DNA of 9,087 bases. Origin: an uncultured Oribacterium sp. GTDB lineage: Bacteria > Bacillota > Clostridia > Lachnospirales > Lachnospiraceae. Where the stretch lies: NCBI GenBank assembly GCA_902485915.1, contig CABTMH010000068.1, forward strand, positions 1-9,087, given 5' to 3'. This document shows, one piece after another, positions 6,467 to 9,087 of the stretch. Below the pieces are notes generated by a model, which was given only the letters and a program-made list of their open reading frames with translations, ran no database searches and was not told where the DNA came from. A program made the position numbers and the translations under genes. Positions within the stretch are counted from its first letter, which is position 1; every line of letters starts with the position of its first letter.

Positions 6467-6496
6467 TACTTTTCGACGAAATTTATTATTTTTTCG
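6446..6496 (-). repeat. phased CGAAAA blocks around the promoter
   Basis: GTCGAAAAGT occurs twice on the minus strand (6477-6468 and 6455-6446), exactly 22 bases apart, one copy on each side of the -35 box. A third CGAAAA lies at 6496-6491. The 21-22 base spacing is two DNA turns, so the blocks lie on one face of the helix. They could be an activator site or bent DNA. Confidence 0.5.
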
Positions 6497-6515
6497 TCAC
6501 TGCTCACTCGTTAAC
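6496..6515 (-). repeat. 20 bp element shared with the glgP upstream region, copy 1
   Basis: The minus strand reads GTTAACGAGTGAGCAGTGAC. The plus strand at 8868-8887 reads GTTAACGAGTGAACAGTAAC, identical at 18 of 20 positions and in the opposite orientation. Here the element lies about 65-84 bases upstream of the predicted binding-protein transcript start. Confidence 0.6.
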
Positions 6516-6556
6516 CGGCTTCCGGCAGGAGCCGTGTCGGGAAGCCCCCTGCCGGA
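6515..6556 (-). repeat. hairpin after glgP with two competing stems
   Basis: About 25 bases past the glgP stop, 6521-6529 pairs perfectly with 6548-6556 (9 bp). An alternative 7 bp stem pairs 6517-6523 with 6540-6546; the two share 6521-6523 and exclude each other. No T-run follows on the minus strand, so termination after glgP may be inefficient or need a protein factor. The minus-strand end TGCCGGAAGCCGG is shared with the element at 2769-2812. Confidence 0.6.
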
Positions 6557-6581
6557 TCCGTCCACGAGCGAACAGGAACGA

Positions 6582-8843
6582 TCACTTCCCGAGCTGCCAG
6601 ATATCGCGATCGTACTCTGCGATGGTCCGATCCGAGGAGAAAAGTCCGGCCTTCGCGATGTTCACGAGGCACTTGCGGCGCCAGCCCTGCGGATCGCAGG
6701 CGTAGTCACTGAGCGCCTGGTTCTTGCGCACGATGTAGGCATTGAAATCCGGAAGCGTCTGGAACCAGTCCTTATGGATGAGCTCGTCGTGCAGGCGGCA
6801 GAGGTTCTCTGCATGGCCGGCCGCCAGCATCTCCGGGCCGGTCAGGAAATCGATCGCCCGGCGGAGGTTCGGATCGCCCTCATACCACTGCGCTGCGATG
6901 TAGTCCCCTGCAGCGTAACGGTGGATGACCTGATCGGAGGTCTGGCCGAAGATGTAGACATTGTCCTCGCCCACCTGCTGCGCGATCTCGACGTTCGCAC
7001 CGTCCATCGTACCGAGCGTGAGCGCGCCGTTCAGCATGAACTTCATATTGCCGGTGCCGGAGGCCTCCTTCGACGCGAGACTGATCTGCTCCGAGAGATC
7101 GCAGGCCGGAATCAGCTTCTCCGCCGCGGTCACGTTGTAATTCTCGACGAAGACGAGCTGCAGCCACTTCGACACGACCGGATCTGCCGCGATCACCTTC
7201 GACAGCACGAGCAGCGCATGGATGATGTCCTTCGCGATGATGTAGGCCGGGGCCGCCTTCGCGCCGAAGATGCTGACGAGCGGGGTCGCCGGCAGATGCC
7301 CCGCCTTGATCTCGTGGTACTGGTGGATGAGGTAGAGCAGGTTCAGCTGCTGCCGCTTGTACTCGTGGAGACGCTTCGACTGAATGTCGAACATCGCGCC
7401 CGTGTTCACCGTCACGCCCTGGGTCCGGCGGAGCCAGTCGGCCAATGCTTCCTTATTTTCTGTCTTCACTTCGCGGAGCTCCTCGAGCACCGCTGCGTCA
7501 TCTGCGAAGTGAAGCAGCTTCTCGAGCTCGGACGCATCCTTGCGGAAGCCCGTGCCGATGTGCTTCTCGAGCACCGCGGTGAGGCGCGGATCGCACTCCA
7601 GCAGCCAGCGACGGAAGGTGATGCCGTTCGTCTTATTATTAAACTTCTCCGGGTAGAGCTCGTAGAAGTTATGGAGCTCGGTGTTCTTCAGGATCTCCGT
7701 ATGCAGCGCTGCGACACCGTTCGTGGAATGCGTGAAGTGAATGTCCATATGTGCCATGTGGACGACATCGTCCGCGTCGATGATCGCGAGCGACGCATCC
7801 TCCGAACGGGTCCGTGCCAGCGCATCCAGCTTCTCGATGATCGGCATCAGCTGCGGAACGACCGCGTCGAGGTACGCGCGCGGCCACTTCTCGAGGGCCT
7901 CTGCGAGGATCGTGTGGTTCGTATAGGCGCAGGTCTTCGTGACGATCTCCACGGCCTCCTCGAAATCGATGCCGTGCTCGCCGAGCAGGCGGATGAGCTC
8001 CGGGATGACCATGCTCGGGTGCGTGTCGTTGATCTGTATCGCCGCGTAGTCCGCGAGATTATGGTAGTCACAGCCACGGGCCGCACACTCTGCGAGGATC
8101 AGCTGCGCGCCGGCGGACACCATCAGATACTGCTGGTAGATACGGAGGCGACGGCCGGCCTCGTCGGAATCGTCCGGATAGAGGAACAGCGTCAGGTTCT
8201 TATCGATGGCGGTCTTATCGAAGGCGATGCCGTCATGAACGATCCTCTCGTCGATGGTATCGAGGTCGAAGAGGTTCAGTGTGTTCGTGCGGCCCTCGTA
8301 GCCGGTCACGGCGAGCTTATAGAGGCGCGCGGTATAGGACTTCCCCGCGAGCTCCACCGGGTAGGTCACGTCGGTTTTCTCCGCCCAGCTGTGCGCGGTC
8401 AGCCATGGGTCCGGCTTCTCGTTCTGGATATCGTTCTCGAAGGACTGGTGGAACAGGCCGAAGTGGTACCGGAGGCCAATGCCGTCGCCCGGCAGGTTCA
8501 GTGTCGCAAGCGAATCCAGGAAGCAGGCGGCGAGACGGCCGAGGCCGCCATTGCCGAGGGATGGCTCCGGCTCGACCTCCTCGATGTCGGACAGCTTCTT
8601 CCCTGCGGCTGCCAGCGCGTCACGTACCTCATCATACAGCCCGAGGTTGATCAGGTTGTTTGACAGGAGCTTGCCGATCAGGAACTCCGCACTGATATAG
8701 TAGAGCTTCCGGCCATGCACCGGCTTTACACGCTCTGCACTCTTCGCCCGCACCAGCTCCAGCAGCGCGAGGTACAGCTCCTGATCGCTGCAGTCCTTCA
8801 GCGACTTGCCACTCAGCTTCTCTAACGTCTCTGTGATATTCAT
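6582..8843 (-). CDS. glgP: alpha-glucan (glycogen/maltodextrin) phosphorylase
   Basis: This cytoplasmic, pyridoxal-phosphate-dependent GT35 enzyme cleaves alpha-1,4-glucans with phosphate to give glucose-1-phosphate. The product is 753 residues from the ATG at 8843; that start is fixed by an ideal Shine-Dalgarno, although the frame is open to 8909. Family signatures are complete: SAEFLIGKLLSNNL (51-64), PSLGNGGLGRLAACFLDSLA (94-113), INDTHPSMVIPELIRLL (271-287), KRLHEYKRQ (490-498), FVENYNV (565-571) and the cofactor site EASGTGNMKFMLNGALT, in which Lys601 binds pyridoxal phosphate. It lacks the longer N-terminus of animal enzymes that carries the regulatory phosphorylation site. It stands apart from the transporter genes, separated by a hairpin and a promoter region, so it may be an independent unit under related control. 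The symbol malP would serve equally well, since glycogen and maltodextrin enzymes are hard to separate by sequence. Confidence 0.97.
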   Translation of the reverse strand: MNITETLEKLSGKSLKDCSDQELYLALLELVRAKSAERVKPVHGRKLYYISAEFLIGKLLSNNLINLGLYDEVRDALAAAGKKLSDIEEVEPEPSLGNGGLGRLAACFLDSLATLNLPGDGIGLRYHFGLFHQSFENDIQNEKPDPWLTAHSWAEKTDVTYPVELAGKSYTARLYKLAVTGYEGRTNTLNLFDLDTIDERIVHDGIAFDKTAIDKNLTLFLYPDDSDEAGRRLRIYQQYLMVSAGAQLILAECAARGCDYHNLADYAAIQINDTHPSMVIPELIRLLGEHGIDFEEAVEIVTKTCAYTNHTILAEALEKWPRAYLDAVVPQLMPIIEKLDALARTRSEDASLAIIDADDVVHMAHMDIHFTHSTNGVAALHTEILKNTELHNFYELYPEKFNNKTNGITFRRWLLECDPRLTAVLEKHIGTGFRKDASELEKLLHFADDAAVLEELREVKTENKEALADWLRRTQGVTVNTGAMFDIQSKRLHEYKRQQLNLLYLIHQYHEIKAGHLPATPLVSIFGAKAAPAYIIAKDIIHALLVLSKVIAADPVVSKWLQLVFVENYNVTAAEKLIPACDLSEQISLASKEASGTGNMKFMLNGALTLGTMDGANVEIAQQVGEDNVYIFGQTSDQVIHRYAAGDYIAAQWYEGDPNLRRAIDFLTGPEMLAAGHAENLCRLHDELIHKDWFQTLPDFNAYIVRKNQALSDYACDPQGWRRKCLVNIAKAGLFSSDRTIAEYDRDIWQLGK

Positions 8844-8847
8844 AAGA

Positions 8848-8856
8848 TCCTCCTTT
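8848..8856 (-). promoter_or_regulatory. strong ribosome-binding site of glgP
   Basis: AAAGGAGGA on the minus strand, five bases from the GGAGG core to the ATG at 8843. It settles the start 22 codons inside the longest open frame and points to high translation. Confidence 0.85.
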
Positions 8857-8867
8857 AAGTCGTTGCT

Positions 8868-8887
8868 GTTAACGAGTGAACAGTAAC
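8868..8887 (+). promoter_or_regulatory. 20 bp operator-like element upstream of glgP, copy 2
   Basis: GTTAACGAGTGAACAGTAAC is a loose palindrome with GTTA and TAAC arms, 25-44 bases before the glgP ATG. It matches the element at 6496-6515 at 18 of 20 positions. If the weak extended -10 (TGATATATC, minus strand 8908-8900) is the glgP promoter, the element falls at about +6 to +25, the same place as the palindrome at the transporter promoter. Confidence 0.5.
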
Positions 8888-8899
8888 TATTTGTCTCAA

Positions 8900-8908
8900 G
8901 ATATATCA
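8900..8908 (-). promoter_or_regulatory. weak candidate glgP promoter (extended -10)
   Basis: The minus strand reads TGATATATC, a TGn-extended -10 with four of six consensus bases and no recognisable -35. An alternative extended -10, TGATAGAAT, lies further upstream at about 8955-8963. Neither can be preferred from sequence. The remaining non-coding stretch 8909-9009 shows no terminator with a T-run and nothing else I recognise. Confidence 0.3.
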
Positions 8909-9009
8909 CATAAAACGATCATCATCTTGCTCGATCTGCTCAGATTATGGTACGATTCTATCATCGTGCAGTCAGCTTCCTGCGGGCCCCACCCTGCCAG
9001 ACGACTGTA

Positions 9010-9087
9010 CTACGCTGTCATGATCAGGAGACCAGCTATGAAAAGTAAAGCATAGATTAGAAGAAAATTATCTTTTTTATCGGTGGC
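9010..9087 (-). CDS. 3' end of an unidentified gene, C-terminal membrane helix
   Basis: One minus-strand frame is open from the window edge to a TAG at 9012-9010, giving 25 residues. The other two frames hit stops within about ten codons. The residues begin ATDKKDN and continue as FLLIYALLFIAGLLIMTA, a convincing hydrophobic helix that ends the protein. This suggests a membrane protein or a C-terminally anchored surface protein. A sortase-type signal seems unlikely because no basic tail follows, and the residues before ATD lie outside the window. It would be the gene upstream of glgP, about 165 bases away and on the same strand. The DNA is more AT-rich than the neighbouring genes. Confidence 0.5.
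   Translation of the reverse strand, partial: ATDKKDNFLLIYALLFIAGLLIMTA

Noticed and set aside
6534..8663. 709-codon plus-strand open frame opposite glgP
   Set aside because: Despite its length it mirrors a fully conserved phosphorylase gene. The product is low-complexity in Arg, Glu, Val and Leu, typical of antisense frames in GC-biased DNA.
9010..9087. Sortase (LPxTG) cell-wall sorting signal
   Set aside because: The hydrophobic stretch ends directly at the stop codon with no positively charged tail, and the motif position is outside the window.
1..9087. CRISPR arrays, tRNA or rRNA genes, insertion sequences, phage or defence genes
   Set aside because: I saw no regularly spaced repeats, RNA-gene signatures, transposase motifs or terminal inverted repeats. 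The window is an ordinary metabolic locus.

Overview
The window carries one maltodextrin/glycogen breakdown and sugar-import locus, with every confident gene on the minus strand. It probably comes from a fairly GC-rich Clostridia-type Firmicute, most likely a member of the Lachnospiraceae. The reasons are purine-rich Shine-Dalgarno sites (AAAGGAGG, AAGGAGGT), an 'LAGC' lipoprotein binding protein followed by a Thr-Glu-Ala-Ala repeat linker, a LacI regulator at the end of the operon, and no ATPase gene beside the importer. The family assignment rests on these general traits, not on a database match.

In order of transcription (high to low coordinates): 9087-9010 is the 3' end of an unidentified gene that ends in a hydrophobic helix. 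About 170 bp of non-coding DNA follows. glgP (8843-6582) encodes an alpha-glucan phosphorylase. The 334 bp intergenic region 6581-6248 holds a hairpin, a 20 bp element also found upstream of glgP, a good sigma-A-type promoter and a perfect 18 bp operator palindrome. Next come a sugar-binding lipoprotein gene (6247-4838), a strong intrinsic terminator (4715-4684), two permease genes (4558-3716 and 3714-2881), malQ (2719-1175) and a LacI-family repressor gene (1168-86). The first nine codons of a possible further gene (46-20) follow, and then 19 bases that are Illumina adapter, not genomic DNA.

The genes fit together as follows. The lipoprotein captures an oligosaccharide outside the cell and the two permeases import it, using an ATPase encoded elsewhere. 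MalQ redistributes glucose units between short alpha-1,4-glucans, making longer chains and glucose. GlgP phosphorolyses the chains to glucose-1-phosphate. The LacI repressor probably senses a sugar of this pathway and binds the palindrome just downstream of the binding-protein promoter. The terminator after the binding-protein gene should leave that protein more abundant than the permeases.

I found no undescribed defence, mobile or secondary-metabolite system. The less ordinary features are regulatory or structural: repeated intergenic hairpins, a 20 bp element flanking glgP in inverted orientation, phased CGAAAA blocks at the promoter, and the adapter remnant.
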